The position numbers and the translations under genes were made by a program. Shown here in pieces: positions 10,301 to 19,191 of a stretch of DNA of 64,000 nucleotides. The notes beneath the pieces are model-generated. The model saw only the letters and a program-made list of their open reading frames with translations, was not told the DNA's origin and searched no databases. The stretch lies in assembly GCA_029262735.1 (NCBI GenBank), contig JAJCYY010000110.1:98026-162025 (forward strand), given 5' to 3'. Numbering within the stretch: the stretch's first letter is position 1; each line of letters starts with the position of its first letter. Origin of the DNA: Chloroflexota bacterium (lineage in GTDB: Bacteria > Chloroflexota > Dehalococcoidia > Lucifugimonadales > Lucifugimonadaceae).

Positions 10301-12052
10301 GCTGAATGGATTACCAGGCTTGAGTCCGAGAGGCGGGCCGAGCGCTTTGAGCTGCCAGCCGCAACCGCATGGGTTTCGCCGTCCCAGGCCAGTGAGTACC
10401 GGGCAGTTACGGGCATCCCGGCTGAGCCAGCTCCTTCAGATCGTGAAGCGTTGCGTAACGTCCTGCGTCGCCTGCTGGGCCGTAGCGGACCGGTTACCGA
10501 AAGCGAAATCTGCGAACGATATGAAATCCCTGCCTCACTCCTGAGCGAAGAGCTAGAGGCGATGGCGGCGGACGACGAGCTTGCATGGGGCTACTTCACC
10601 GCCGAGGCTGGCGAGCGTGAATGGGCGGTTCGGCGAAACCTTGAGCGCGTTCAGGCTCGCACGTTGTCGATTTTGCGCTCCGAGATCAGGCCGGCGTCGC
10701 CGCTGCGATACCAGGCCGAACTCCTCCATCTTCAAAGACTTGCGCCAGAACGCAGGGTCAGAGGCTCAGACGGCCTGAAAAGAGTGCTTCACGAGATGCG
10801 GGGCGTCGCTCTCGCACCGGCTGAGTGGACATCAAGAACGCTACCGGCACGCCTAGAGGGCTTCACGACCGGGATGCTCGACCAGGTTCTGCGAAGCGGC
10901 GAGTTCGTGCCAGTGCTTGTCTCGGATAGTGGCGATGCCAGGCAGAGGATCAGCTTCGTGCCGCGCGGCGAAGGCAGGACCTATCTTGCCGATGCGGTAG
11001 TCGAACGCACAGGGACATTCGACGAACAGCTAATAGATGTCGCCGGACAGGTGATGAGCTTCATCAAGGACGAGGGAAGCGTCACATCAGCCGACTTGCG
11101 CTCCGCCTTCTCGGCCCTCCGCATCAGCCAACTCAAAGAAGCGCTTTCTTCTTTGCTCAAGGCCGGACTGCTGACTACGGACTCCTGGGTGGCTTTCCTG
11201 GCAATGTTGCAAACCGAGCCAGTCGCAGACTCGCAAGTCCTGGAGCCCACGACGGCGGGATCGTCTCGTTCCACAACTCGGCACCGCACCCTCGCTCGCA
11301 GGCAGGCCGGACGCCGAATGAGAGAACTGACCGCCAGCCTCCCGGACGGCGCAACATGGTTTGCGGCAGGACGCTTCTCTGTGATGGGCAACGCTGCAGA
11401 CGCTTCAGCGGTAGCCAGTGCCAGGGCTGATGCGTTGCTCAACCGCCACGGAGTCGTGAGCCGTCACGTCACCGGCACCGAAGGCAACCGGTGGGAATGG
11501 GCGCCAATCGTCAATGCCCTCTCCCTGATGGAGCTTCGCGGCACGGTGCGCCGTGGTTACTTCGTTCTCGGCCTGCCCGGAGTCCAGTTCGCTCTGCCCG
11601 AAACTGTCGAGCGACTCCGCTCCGGGCACAAAGGCGGTAAAGACAGCTTCGCCGTCGTTTCAGCCGCCGACTTCGCCTACGTTCTCGACCAATCTCTGAT
11701 CGACGCCGCAGATCATGATGCCAGCCTGCTGACCGGCCTATCTCGAATTCCATCGAACCACGTCGTGTTCGGAGGAGAGTTCCCGGTACTGCGGTCGGAG
11801 TCGAACGGAGAGCGCATCACACCTGCCACAGATGCTTCGCCCCCGGCTATAGCGGCTGCTGTGATGGCGCTGCGAGACCACCTGGTTCCAACATCGGGCT
11901 CCTACGGCAACCGCATCAGCGTCGTGAGCTGGGCAGGCCGCGATGTACTGGGCTCAGACGGTGAAAAGGTACTGGAGGAAGCAGGCTTCAGGAGAGACTT
12001 CCCGGCGATGACCTTCGATGCCGTGCAAGCCAGGGTGCTGAGCAGCAGATGA
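7349..12052 (+). CDS. lhr: Lhr-type large superfamily 2 ATP-dependent helicase
   Basis: About 1567 residues from the ATG at 7349 (a GTG at 7280 would add 23). The helicase core has motif I APTGSGKTLAA, motif II DEIH, motif III SATQ, and motif VI in QRVGRSGHR. This is followed by the winged-helix and beta-barrel regions of Lhr and a very long C-terminal part, matching full-length bacterial Lhr (about 1500 residues). Lhr unwinds DNA or RNA-DNA duplexes 3' to 5' and is tied to DNA repair. No nuclease partner is adjacent. No good ribosome-binding site precedes either start. It is a single-gene unit, and a weak hairpin follows its stop. Confidence 0.93.
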   Translation: MAAKRKTEANSTVSAKRSTGGIDPLENFLPAVRHWFIEAFGEPSPPQVQAWPHITTGENVLIHAPTGSGKTLAAFLAAIDRLFATTKSGKRNTGVETLYISPLKALNNDIERNLRQPLTGIRSTASAQGNDLPEITAEVRTGDTPQSARARMVRRPPHILITTPESLYLLLTSPQARNILRTVKTVIVDEIHSISGTKRGVHLSLSLERLEQLSPNFQRIGLSATQKPLDEVARFLGGQLAKESPDGLISEPRPVTIIDAQYEKRLEVEVLGMPDRPIGQGSGESVESVWPQIIPSVLEDIRANRTTLVFANSRRQAEQTTDRLNAHFAEQQSGQDFPVEPPQMNAVLDGATTDQDEAEGPFYAHHGSISNENRHMLEEALKAGELPALVGTSSLELGIDIGTVDLVVQLQSPKTVTQGLQRVGRSGHRVGETSRYRIYATHEEDLIESAVIARGMANGDVEEVYTPQNPLDVLAQQVVAAVALDNWPADDLFRVFRGAYPYHRLERSSFDTVLKLVSGKYPRHVFSTLRARVNWDEVGGMLRALPGTRMHAVDNGGAIVDRGAFPVYLPDRKTRIGELDEEFVYESKPGDVFVLGSQVWRAADIDDDRVIVEPAPGAAPRMPFWRGESQWRPLQLSQTLAQFKAEVAVRLQPYVDDESDPPEVRDWLQHDYFCDEPAARQIINYVRRQLRSVGEVGSIASDRSLLVETFSDSVGDRRVVVHSSFGGKVNGPWSVALSSVIKERTGVEPEVEVNDDGILFRLPGADGEFPEDLLTALTPEQTRERVLAGLTDSALFGALFRQNAQRALLLPGTRRGRRTPFWLQRLRSKDLLAVSRGFPDFPVMLETFRDCLEDAMDLPGLMQVVESLQAGEITVNRHSSAAPSPVARALSFALEAWYMYQWDAPKAERSIQQLGLDRGQLAALMRDPSFAGTLRQEALEEISGQVAHTVSGRRARSATELAQLLEDLGDLTPAEIEARSDGDFAEWITRLESERRAERFELPAATAWVSPSQASEYRAVTGIPAEPAPSDREALRNVLRRLLGRSGPVTESEICERYEIPASLLSEELEAMAADDELAWGYFTAEAGEREWAVRRNLERVQARTLSILRSEIRPASPLRYQAELLHLQRLAPERRVRGSDGLKRVLHEMRGVALAPAEWTSRTLPARLEGFTTGMLDQVLRSGEFVPVLVSDSGDARQRISFVPRGEGRTYLADAVVERTGTFDEQLIDVAGQVMSFIKDEGSVTSADLRSAFSALRISQLKEALSSLLKAGLLTTDSWVAFLAMLQTEPVADSQVLEPTTAGSSRSTTRHRTLARRQAGRRMRELTASLPDGATWFAAGRFSVMGNAADASAVASARADALLNRHGVVSRHVTGTEGNRWEWAPIVNALSLMELRGTVRRGYFVLGLPGVQFALPETVERLRSGHKGGKDSFAVVSAADFAYVLDQSLIDAADHDASLLTGLSRIPSNHVVFGGEFPVLRSESNGERITPATDASPPAIAAAVMALRDHLVPTSGSYGNRISVVSWAGRDVLGSDGEKVLEEAGFRRDFPAMTFDAVQARVLSSR

Positions 12053-12269
12053 TCCCGCGAGAGGCGAACAATTCCCGTCCTTCGCTCTAGCTCAGGCCGA
12101 AGGGACGCGACTACTCGCCAACAAAATGAACAGATCGCACCGAACTGCGTTCACCGCCAATACGAAATCGTCACAGTTCGATAATCGTCACTCCCTTCGC
12201 GGGTCTATACTGCGCCCATCAAGCCGACCTGCCTGGATCAGCCTCTTGAATTTGGAGGGAGACACCGCC

Positions 12270-13685
12270 ATGAAGATGTACATAAACGGAGATTGGACAT
12301 CTGGCAACGCCCAGATGGAGGTGCGTAACCCGTACACCGGACAGCCATTCGACACCGTCCCGGCCGCAACCGTTGAAGAGATTGACATGGCCGTGAAGAG
12401 CGCAGAGCGAGGCGCCCAGGCAATGCGCGCGCTCAGCGCCCACGACCGCTACGAAATCCTGACCCGTGCAGTTGCGATTATTGGAGAGCGCAGGCAGGAC
12501 ATTGGCGAGACCATCACGCGTGAAGAGGGAAAGATCCTGAGCGAAGGTCTGCTCGAAGTGGATCGCTGCATTCAGACCATGACCTGGTCGGCAGAAGAGG
12601 CGAAGCGACTGTTCGGTGAGACCATCCCTCTCGACGCGGCTCCTGGCAACGAGATGAAGTTCGGGTTTACCGTGCGCGTGCCAGTGGGCATAGTCGCTGC
12701 CATTGCACCGTTCAACTTCCCGCTCAACCTCGTTGCGCACAAGGTCGGTCCCGCACTCGCCGGTGGCAACGCAGTGGTTATCAAACCCGCCAGCGACACA
12801 CCCCTATCTGCCCTCAAACTTACCGAAGCGCTCCTGGACGCCGGTCTCCCGGCAGAGGCGATCCAGTGTGTGACCGGCTCCGGTGGAACTATTGGTGACG
12901 CACTCGTTTCGCACCCGTTGGTTCGCAAGGTGACCTTCACAGGCAGCCAGGAGGTTGGCGAACACATCATGCATGCGGCCGGCCTGAAGAAGGTGACGAT
13001 GGAACTTGGCTCCAACTCGCCACTCATCGTCTTGCCGGACGCCGATCTGTCAAAGGTTGCTGACGCCACAGTGCAGAGCGGCTATTCCAACGCTGGCCAG
13101 GTCTGCATTTCGACGCAACGAGTAATCGTTGATCGGTCTGTATATGCAGACTACCTGGACGTGCTGATGCCGAAGGTCGAGGCACTATCGACTGGTGACC
13201 CGATGGGCGACACGGTGAACGTCGGTCCAATGGTGCGCGAGAGCGACGCAGAGCGGGTTCAGAGCTGGATCAAGGAGGCGGTAGGAGCCGGTGCGAGGGT
13301 TGTTGCCGGTGGTGACCGTGATGGCGCGATTGTGAAGCCCGCGGTACTGGCGGATGTAGGTCCAGAGATGCGATTTTCACGAGATGAACTGTTCGGGCCG
13401 GCTGTTGGAGTGACACCGGTAGCAGGAATCGAAGAGGCGATCGCCTACGCTAACGACACACGCTTCGGGCTGTCTGCTGCGATCTTCACCGAGAACATTG
13501 ACAACGCATTGAAATTTGCGCTTGAAGTGGACTCAGGAAATCTAAACATCAATGGCGGGACTCAGTTCCGGGCGGACCTGATGCCGTACGGTGGCCTGAA
13601 GGACAGCGGAATGGGCAAAGAGGGACCGCGCTACGCCGTTGAGGAGATGACAGAACTGAAGATGGTCATAATCCACCGCTCATAG
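12270..13685 (+). CDS. Aldehyde dehydrogenase family protein
   Basis: 471 residues from the ATG at 12270, chosen because GGAGG lies 11 bases upstream and the reading frame before it looks non-coding. The Rossmann and catalytic domains are complete: PFNFP near residue 149, the NAD-site FTGSQEVG, the general base in MELGSNSP and the catalytic cysteine in NAGQVCISTQR. C-terminal residues match the lactaldehyde/succinate-semialdehyde/glyceraldehyde-3-phosphate (non-phosphorylating) branch. The substrate cannot be fixed from sequence. It stands alone, convergent with the histidine kinase gene. Confidence 0.9.
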   Translation: MKMYINGDWTSGNAQMEVRNPYTGQPFDTVPAATVEEIDMAVKSAERGAQAMRALSAHDRYEILTRAVAIIGERRQDIGETITREEGKILSEGLLEVDRCIQTMTWSAEEAKRLFGETIPLDAAPGNEMKFGFTVRVPVGIVAAIAPFNFPLNLVAHKVGPALAGGNAVVIKPASDTPLSALKLTEALLDAGLPAEAIQCVTGSGGTIGDALVSHPLVRKVTFTGSQEVGEHIMHAAGLKKVTMELGSNSPLIVLPDADLSKVADATVQSGYSNAGQVCISTQRVIVDRSVYADYLDVLMPKVEALSTGDPMGDTVNVGPMVRESDAERVQSWIKEAVGAGARVVAGGDRDGAIVKPAVLADVGPEMRFSRDELFGPAVGVTPVAGIEEAIAYANDTRFGLSAAIFTENIDNALKFALEVDSGNLNINGGTQFRADLMPYGGLKDSGMGKEGPRYAVEEMTELKMVIIHRS

Positions 13686-13732
13686 GAGCGAATGGCCCCG
13701 GGCACGGTCGAAAAATCTCCCACTCGAGACTA

Positions 13733-14959
13733 CTAGTCCTGTAGCGGCGGTTCAAGAAGCTGGCTGCCTTCGCCTGCCAGTATGACCGGCATGTCGATCT
13801 CTGCGATCGTCCCTTCTCCGGTGTTGCTCTTCAGGGTCAACTCACCGCCATGCAGTTTGGCAAGACCCCGCGCGAGCACAAGTCCAAGCCCGGAGCCGGC
13901 CTCAGTCTGGTCGTTCTCACTGCGGCGTGACGGCTGATCAGGGTCGAAAGGCTCGAACGCCTTGGCAACCTGGTCTTTGCTCATGCCCCGGCCCTGATCG
14001 ACAACCCGGACACGAAGGTGGTTGCCTTCAGGCCAGATCTCCAGGTCGACCGGCATACCATCGGCTGAGTATCGAGAGGCGTTCGCAACCAGAATCGAGA
14101 TCATCTGCGTCACGCGGGCGCGATCCGCCCAGATAGTCGCGTCTGTGGCTGGAGTAGTGCACCGGAGATTCTGGCTGCGCCCGGCCAGCGTCGGCTCCAG
14201 CTTGTCTGAAATCTCGGAAACCAGCGACATCAGCTCGAACTCAGTACGTTCGAGTCCAATGCTCCCCGAACGAAGCCTTGCGAAGTCAACGAAATCGTTC
14301 AGCAGCCTGAGAAGCCTGCGACCGGAGAGCCCGGCCTTGTCGACTCTTGTCAGCTGATCGTCATTCAGATTGCCCGGCTTGTTCTGGCGGAGAAGATCGA
14401 GATACGTCATCACGGTGGCGAGTGGACCCTTCAAGTCGTGGGCCATCCTGCGAAGAAGCTGGTCGTCTGCGTGGGGGTCCGATCTGTCGTCCGCACCAGC
14501 ATCCGAGTGCCCCGAAACGGCCAGTCCGGCGACATGCGATATCGATTTCAAATAGTTGAGCGCAGAGACCGGGTATACATCTCCTGCCACACCGTTACCG
14601 GCGACCAGCAGGCCAATCAGGTTTGAGCCGTCACTGATCGGTGCGGCGAGTTTCACGCCATGCTCTCCGAACAGAGCCTTATCCCACTCGTCGAACTGCA
14701 CCGCCGGTTCATCAAGGAACGGATCGGCCGAGCGCAGGACCGCGTCCTGTGATTCGAGCCACTTCGGAACCTGGCTGTTGTGACGCAGCCTTACGAACGG
14801 AGCGTCCTGGCGGGTATCCGCCGAAGTCACAAGCCATTCGCCGTCCTCTGATCTCAGCAGCACCGCAGCCCAGTCAGCCTGGATAGCGGATTGCGCCGAA
14901 ATGGCAATGCTGTGAACGAGCGAGGAGAAACTTTTAGAGCCGTCTGACATCAATTGCAT
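13733..14959 (-). CDS. Cytosolic GAF-domain sensor histidine kinase
   Basis: 408 residues without membrane segments. Residues 10-150 look like a GAF domain (LLRSEDGEW ... IGLLVAG). The HisKA motif MAHDLKGPLATVMTYLDLL (about residue 175) carries the phospho-acceptor His. The HATPase part follows, with NASRYS (N box), DQGRGMS (G1) and SGLGLVLARGLAKLHGG (G2). It lies about 70 bases downstream of the OmpR-type regulator on the same strand, forming a two-component pair. The signal is probably a small cytosolic ligand or redox state. The pair lies beside the pilus genes, so a link to surface behaviour is possible but inferred. Confidence 0.9.
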   Translation of the reverse strand: MQLMSDGSKSFSSLVHSIAISAQSAIQADWAAVLLRSEDGEWLVTSADTRQDAPFVRLRHNSQVPKWLESQDAVLRSADPFLDEPAVQFDEWDKALFGEHGVKLAAPISDGSNLIGLLVAGNGVAGDVYPVSALNYLKSISHVAGLAVSGHSDAGADDRSDPHADDQLLRRMAHDLKGPLATVMTYLDLLRQNKPGNLNDDQLTRVDKAGLSGRRLLRLLNDFVDFARLRSGSIGLERTEFELMSLVSEISDKLEPTLAGRSQNLRCTTPATDATIWADRARVTQMISILVANASRYSADGMPVDLEIWPEGNHLRVRVVDQGRGMSKDQVAKAFEPFDPDQPSRRSENDQTEAGSGLGLVLARGLAKLHGGELTLKSNTGEGTIAEIDMPVILAGEGSQLLEPPLQD

Positions 14960-15031
14960 ACCTTGGTGAGATTCAACTTGACCAATTGGTCGGGCCGGGT
15001 CAATTGGGCATCGATCTGATGCAGACGACTA

Positions 15032-15742
15032 TCAGGCAGCAGCAGAGCTGGAGCGCTGTTCGATATATACGTAGCCGAAGCCGCGTCGTGTGATGATCAA
15101 CTTGGGGTTCGCTGCGTCTTCCTCAACCTTGCGGCGGAGGTGTCCAACGTGCCACTTCACAAGCTCTTCGGTGTCATACTCTCGGCCCCAGACGCTGTGC
15201 AGCAACTGCTCTGCTGGGACCGGTTGACCCTTCTGCCGAACAAGCATCGAAAGCAGCTTGTACTCGGTCGGTGTCAGGTCGACATCGTCGCCGCGGACGC
15301 TCACCGTCCTGCGTCCAAAGTCGATCTCGATGACACTGTCACTGAACTTGTCGACCGTGGCCGGGCCGGTCGGGCTGGATGCCCGCCTGAGTCCGGCCGA
15401 GACACGGGCCAACAGCTCACCCATTCCGGTGCCCTTGACCACATAGTCGTCCGCACCCTTTTCGAAGGCTCGGATCTTCTCTCGCTCATCGGCCAGGCCG
15501 CTGAGGATTATCACCGGAACATTTGACATTGAACGGATGCGCTCGCACAGGTCGAAACCGGTGGTGCCGGGGAGGAGTACATCCAGCAGGACCAGGTCTG
15601 GTTGGAACTCATAGAAGACCCGTAGTGCTTCATCGCCGTCGCCGACCGCCCGAATCGAGTAACCCTCTTCGGTCAGTCCCTCTTCGAGAGCCTCGCGAAC
15701 ATCGGCAGAATCTTCAACTACGAGGATTTTGTGAGCAGCCAT
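15032..15742 (-). CDS. OmpR/PhoB-family response regulator
   Basis: 236 residues from the ATG at 15742, which has AGGTGG eight bases upstream; an upstream GTG would add four. The receiver domain is complete: acidic pair in VVEDS, phospho-acceptor Asp in LVLLDVLLPG, Thr/Ser in VIILSG and the conserved Lys in DDYVVKG. The winged-helix DNA-binding domain spans residues 130-228 with DLTPTEYKLL and the recognition region ending in RRGFGYVY. It is the likely partner of the GAF kinase encoded directly downstream. Confidence 0.93.
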   Translation of the reverse strand: MAAHKILVVEDSADVREALEEGLTEEGYSIRAVGDGDEALRVFYEFQPDLVLLDVLLPGTTGFDLCERIRSMSNVPVIILSGLADEREKIRAFEKGADDYVVKGTGMGELLARVSAGLRRASSPTGPATVDKFSDSVIEIDFGRRTVSVRGDDVDLTPTEYKLLSMLVRQKGQPVPAEQLLHSVWGREYDTEELVKWHVGHLRRKVEEDAANPKLIITRRGFGYVYIEQRSSSAAA

Positions 15743-15955
15743 TTCCAAGTCCACCTGTAAAACTGACTAATGGGTACACCGGCACATATTCAGTGTTGTC
15801 TGACAGGCTGTACCGGTGCTTCGGGCAACCCACCGGATGCGCCTGTCAATAGGTTCAATCAGCATGGGCGAGCCTACCTAACGCACTTTCTCAGTGCCGC
15901 TTGTAGACCCCGCTGGGTGACTCGCGACCATTCAGATCAGGCCATAAAAGGAAAA

Positions 15956-15985
15956 GGCCGTCAGATGCGAAAGCATCTGACGGCC
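15956..15985 (-). terminator. Rho-independent terminator of the pilin gene
   Basis: A 13-bp perfect stem (15956-15968 with 15973-15985) closes a 4-base loop. On the minus strand it is followed by TTTT and T-rich sequence. It lies about 30 bases past the pilin stop, as expected for a highly expressed single gene. Confidence 0.92.
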
Positions 15986-16016
15986 AGCTCCGGAAAACCC
16001 CCTGGTCGAGAAGGGG

Positions 16017-16388
16017 CTAGCAGAGTGTCTGGGTAGAGATCTGGCCAGACGCAACCCACTCGTAAGAGCACTTTGTGGGGTTCTGCCGCAGATACGTTGT
16101 ACCCGTTGCCGAGTACAGGTTGACCGTGCCCGCGCCTGCATCAAAGTCGAAAGCTGCGAATGTAGCCAGCGGAGCGGTGCTCGGGGCAACCGTCGTCAGG
16201 GCGTTGTCCGCCATCAGAAGGTCGATCGCCGCCTGCATCGTCTGCATCTCGGTGTTGTTCGCTTCAGTCTCACCAGAGCCAACGAATCGGCTCACGTTCG
16301 GTATAACAACTGCGGCCAGAGCGGCAATAATGCCGATCACGACCAGCAGCTCAACAAGGGTAAAACCCTTCTGGTTCATCTTGGTCAT
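16017..16388 (-). CDS. Type IV major pilin (PilA/GspG-like prepilin)
   Basis: About 123 residues. The prepilin signal MTKMNQKG|FTLVELLVVIG has the cleavage Gly, Phe at +1 and Glu at +5, followed by the usual hydrophobic helix. The start at 16388 is chosen because GGAGG lies about eight bases upstream. The C-terminal domain is small, with a cysteine in NPTKCSYEW and another as the last residue, which could form the disulfide loop of type IV pilins. It is transcribed away from the assembly operon, with its own strong terminator, in keeping with high pilin demand. A perfect inverted repeat lies about 105 bases upstream. Confidence 0.9.
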   Translation of the reverse strand: MTKMNQKGFTLVELLVVIGIIAALAAVVIPNVSRFVGSGETEANNTEMQTMQAAIDLLMADNALTTVAPSTAPLATFAAFDFDAGAGTVNLYSATGTTYLRQNPTKCSYEWVASGQISTQTLC

Positions 16389-16858
16389 TTTGGAAACCTC
16401 CATCGTTTCTCGACCAGTAATCCGAAACAAGGCCGCCATTCGGCCATCACTCGAACAATGGAGACATCGGAGACCGGACGCACCGTACCGGAGTCCTATA
16501 CCGCATAGGACTTTGGGGCAATCGTGAGACGAGTGGCTCCCTGAATTAAGAGAGATACACGCGCGAGGGTCTCACTGAGGTTGAGCCGCTCGACTCCGCC
16601 GATGAGCCATTTGACCCAGGACGCGGCGTCCGGCGGCTGAGGTGTCAAGGACAGGTCATACCGTACTCAAGTCACAGGCGCACACCTGTCTCACACCGCC
16701 CCGCACCTTGCCCTCTACGTCCGGCACTCCAGCCACAACCCTGTCTCCCAACACCGGGCAGGCAAACTGATCTCTATTGCAGATGTATCTGTGATTGAGC
16801 GCGCCGGTCTTCCGAAGGTCCGGCAGAGCGCCCCAACTTTCCGTCAGGAGATCGCCAG
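16389..16858. other. Divergent control region between pilin and pilus assembly operon
   Basis: 470 bases without a gene on either strand. It must hold the promoters of the leftward pilin gene and the rightward operon. The only clear signal is the 8-bp inverted repeat at 16492-16512. Confidence 0.5.
16492..16512. promoter_or_regulatory. Candidate operator upstream of the pilin gene
   Basis: AGTCCTAT and ATAGGACT form a perfect 8-bp inverted repeat around a 5-base spacer. It lies in the divergent region about 105 bases before the pilin start. The size and symmetry fit a dimeric regulator site; which regulator binds is unknown. Confidence 0.45.
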
Positions 16859-17593
16859 ATGTCCGCCATCAGGTTGTTGATAGTCGATGCAGAGGACCGT
16901 TACTGGCGAGAAGCTGAACTGGAGTTCGCATCTGACCCGCGCTTCGAACAGGTGAGCAGGGCAGTCTCCGCAGAGCAGGCGCTCATGAAGCTCCACTCGG
17001 CAAGGCCGTCCGTTGCCATAGTTGATATGACCGTTCCATCGCCTGCGACGAGCGAGCTGCTGCACCGGCTTTCCACAACCACCTCACCTGTGCCGGTTGT
17101 TGCGATCTGCGAGCCGCTGGATGACGGTCACGTCGGCTATGCGGTCGGTGCCGGCGCATGTGCCGTCCTCACACGCATATCGCCGCCGAAACAGGTTCGC
17201 GGCATCGTCCTTGAAGCATCGTCCGGGGCATTGCCGATACAGCGAGACATCGCAGAGCGCCCCGATCTGCTGAAGCACCTGATTTCGGAATTTCAACGCA
17301 GGCTGCGCGGCACCGGTCCCTCAACATCAGCTCAGTGCCCACTCACCGAACGTGAGCGGACCATCCTTGAGCTTGTAGCTTCGGGGAACGCCAACAAGCA
17401 GATCGCCTTCGAGCTGGGCATCTCAGAGCGAACCGTCAAGAATCACATGACGAACATTCTTGCCAAGCTCAGCGCACGAGATCGGGCGCACGCAGTTCGG
17501 ATCGGTATTCAGAACTCCTGGATCTGCCGAGACCAGTGGGAGCCGGCAATCGTCACCCGCATGGTCCCGAGTCCGGCTGTGAGGGCTGCATAA
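16859..17593 (+). CDS. NarL/LuxR-type response regulator with degenerate receiver
   Basis: 244 residues. The N-terminal receiver keeps an acceptor-like Asp (VAIVDMTVP, residue 56) and one acidic residue in VDAED. The usual Thr/Ser is replaced in VVAICEP, and the usual Lys position reads LTRIS, so phosphorylation control may be lost or changed. The LuxR helix-turn-helix (LTERERTILELV ... ERTVKNHMTNILAKL) is complete at residues 160-215. It is the first gene of the pilus operon, and its TAA shares a base with the pilB start (TAATG). It probably controls pilus expression. Confidence 0.85.
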   Translation: MSAIRLLIVDAEDRYWREAELEFASDPRFEQVSRAVSAEQALMKLHSARPSVAIVDMTVPSPATSELLHRLSTTTSPVPVVAICEPLDDGHVGYAVGAGACAVLTRISPPKQVRGIVLEASSGALPIQRDIAERPDLLKHLISEFQRRLRGTGPSTSAQCPLTERERTILELVASGNANKQIAFELGISERTVKNHMTNILAKLSARDRAHAVRIGIQNSWICRDQWEPAIVTRMVPSPAVRAA

Positions 17594-19191
17594 TGACGAC
17601 TACTCAGAGAAAAGAGTCTGAGTCCGGGGACCAGGAAGAAGATGTGAAGAGCCAGCCGCTCGACACGGAGTTCGACTGGACCACGCTTGAGGCTGATTCA
17701 GCCGCAACGTCGCTGATCCCCGAGTCACTCGCACGAAAGTACGTCGCATTCCCCGCCAGGGTCGAAGCTGGCAAGCTGTTGATTGTCATGGCGAACCCGA
17801 AGGACTATCGGGCTCTCCAGTCACTCGAGATGCGTGCGCGGATGGAAGTCATCCCGGTGCCCAGCCCGGCCAATGACATCATCAACGCCATAGATATTCA
17901 CTACTCGGCCTCCATGCCGGACGCAATCTCGTCTGCAATGGACAACCGCTATATTGCGAAGGCGGGCGAGCATGAAGAGGTCCGGGAGATTCCTCTCGTC
18001 CTCGCATCCGAAGATGAGGAAGACTCGGACTCTAGCCCGGTCATCCAGGCCATCGACTCGCTGATTTCGCAGGCAGTGAAGGCTCGTTCAACCGATATTC
18101 ACATCGAGCCAATGGAAGACCGCGTGCGTGTGAGGTTCAGGATTGACGGTTTCCTGCAGGAGGTGGCCAAGCTCCCCCTGGCAGCTCATAGCGCACTGAT
18201 ATCACGACTCAAGATCATGTCCGGAATGGACATTGCAGAGCGCCGCAGACCGCAGGACGGACACTTCTCCGTCAAGGTGGGCGAATCCAGCATTGAGGTC
18301 CGCAGCGCAACGTCAGACACCGTACACGGCGAGATGGCAGTGCTCAGAATCCTGAACAAGAGTCTCAAACTCTTCTCACTGGACGACCTGGGCATGCTCG
18401 ACCATTCGCGGACCGCCATGCGCAGGCTTCTTGGAGCGCCCTACGGCATCTTGCTCGTGTCTGGTCCTACCGGTGCAGGCAAGACCACCACGCTCTACGC
18501 GGCGCTCAACGAAATGGACTCTGGCCGCACCAACATCATCACAATCGAGGACCCGGTCGAATACCGCTTTCCCGGTGTGAACTCGATCCAGATAAATGAC
18601 AAAGCGGGGCTGACGTTCCCCGCAAGCCTGCGAGCTGTTCTTCGTATGGACCCGGACACGGTGCTCGTCGGTGAGATCCGTGATGCTGAAACGGCCCGCA
18701 TCGCAGTACAGGCCGCACTCACCGGTCACCTCGTTATGTCATCCGTTCACGCCAACGACGCCGTTCGGGCCGTCAGCCGCATGGTTGACCTTGGAGTCGA
18801 GCCCTTCTTGCTCTCATCAGCTCTGCTCGGAGTGGTTTCGCAACGCATGGTCCGGATGATCTGCGACCACTGCGTAACGGAAAAGCCGCCCGAGGGAGAC
18901 GACGCCACAGCGACCCTCGAGATGGGATTTGACGCTGAAAAGCCAATGAGGATCGGTGAAGGCTGTTACTTCTGCTCATTCACCGGCTACCGCGGCCGGA
19001 CCGGACTGTACGAGATTCTCGTCGCAACAGAGGAGTTCCGCCAGCAGATCCTGGTTGAGACAGACAACTCGAAGCTGCTTACGACTGCGAAATCCAACGG
19101 ATTTCGCTCGATGAGGGACGACGGACTGGAAAAGGTTGAAAAGGGCTTAACTTCACCCTCCGAGGTGATGCGGAGTGTCTATTCACTATGA
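17593..19191 (+). CDS. pilB: Pilus assembly ATPase PilB/GspE
   Basis: 532 residues. A MshEN-type N-terminal domain (about 40-105) is followed by the secretion ATPase core: Walker A GPTGAGKTTT near residue 292, Asp box region ITIEDPVEYRF, Walker B LVGEIRDAETA, and His box HLVMSSVHAND. A four-cysteine zinc site (CDHC ... CYFC) lies near the C-terminus, as in PilB and GspE. It powers pilin extrusion at the membrane. The start overlaps the regulator stop, and its own end overlaps the pilC start (ATGA). No PilT retraction ATPase is found in the window. Confidence 0.94.
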   Translation: MTTTQRKESESGDQEEDVKSQPLDTEFDWTTLEADSAATSLIPESLARKYVAFPARVEAGKLLIVMANPKDYRALQSLEMRARMEVIPVPSPANDIINAIDIHYSASMPDAISSAMDNRYIAKAGEHEEVREIPLVLASEDEEDSDSSPVIQAIDSLISQAVKARSTDIHIEPMEDRVRVRFRIDGFLQEVAKLPLAAHSALISRLKIMSGMDIAERRRPQDGHFSVKVGESSIEVRSATSDTVHGEMAVLRILNKSLKLFSLDDLGMLDHSRTAMRRLLGAPYGILLVSGPTGAGKTTTLYAALNEMDSGRTNIITIEDPVEYRFPGVNSIQINDKAGLTFPASLRAVLRMDPDTVLVGEIRDAETARIAVQAALTGHLVMSSVHANDAVRAVSRMVDLGVEPFLLSSALLGVVSQRMVRMICDHCVTEKPPEGDDATATLEMGFDAEKPMRIGEGCYFCSFTGYRGRTGLYEILVATEEFRQQILVETDNSKLLTTAKSNGFRSMRDDGLEKVEKGLTSPSEVMRSVYSL

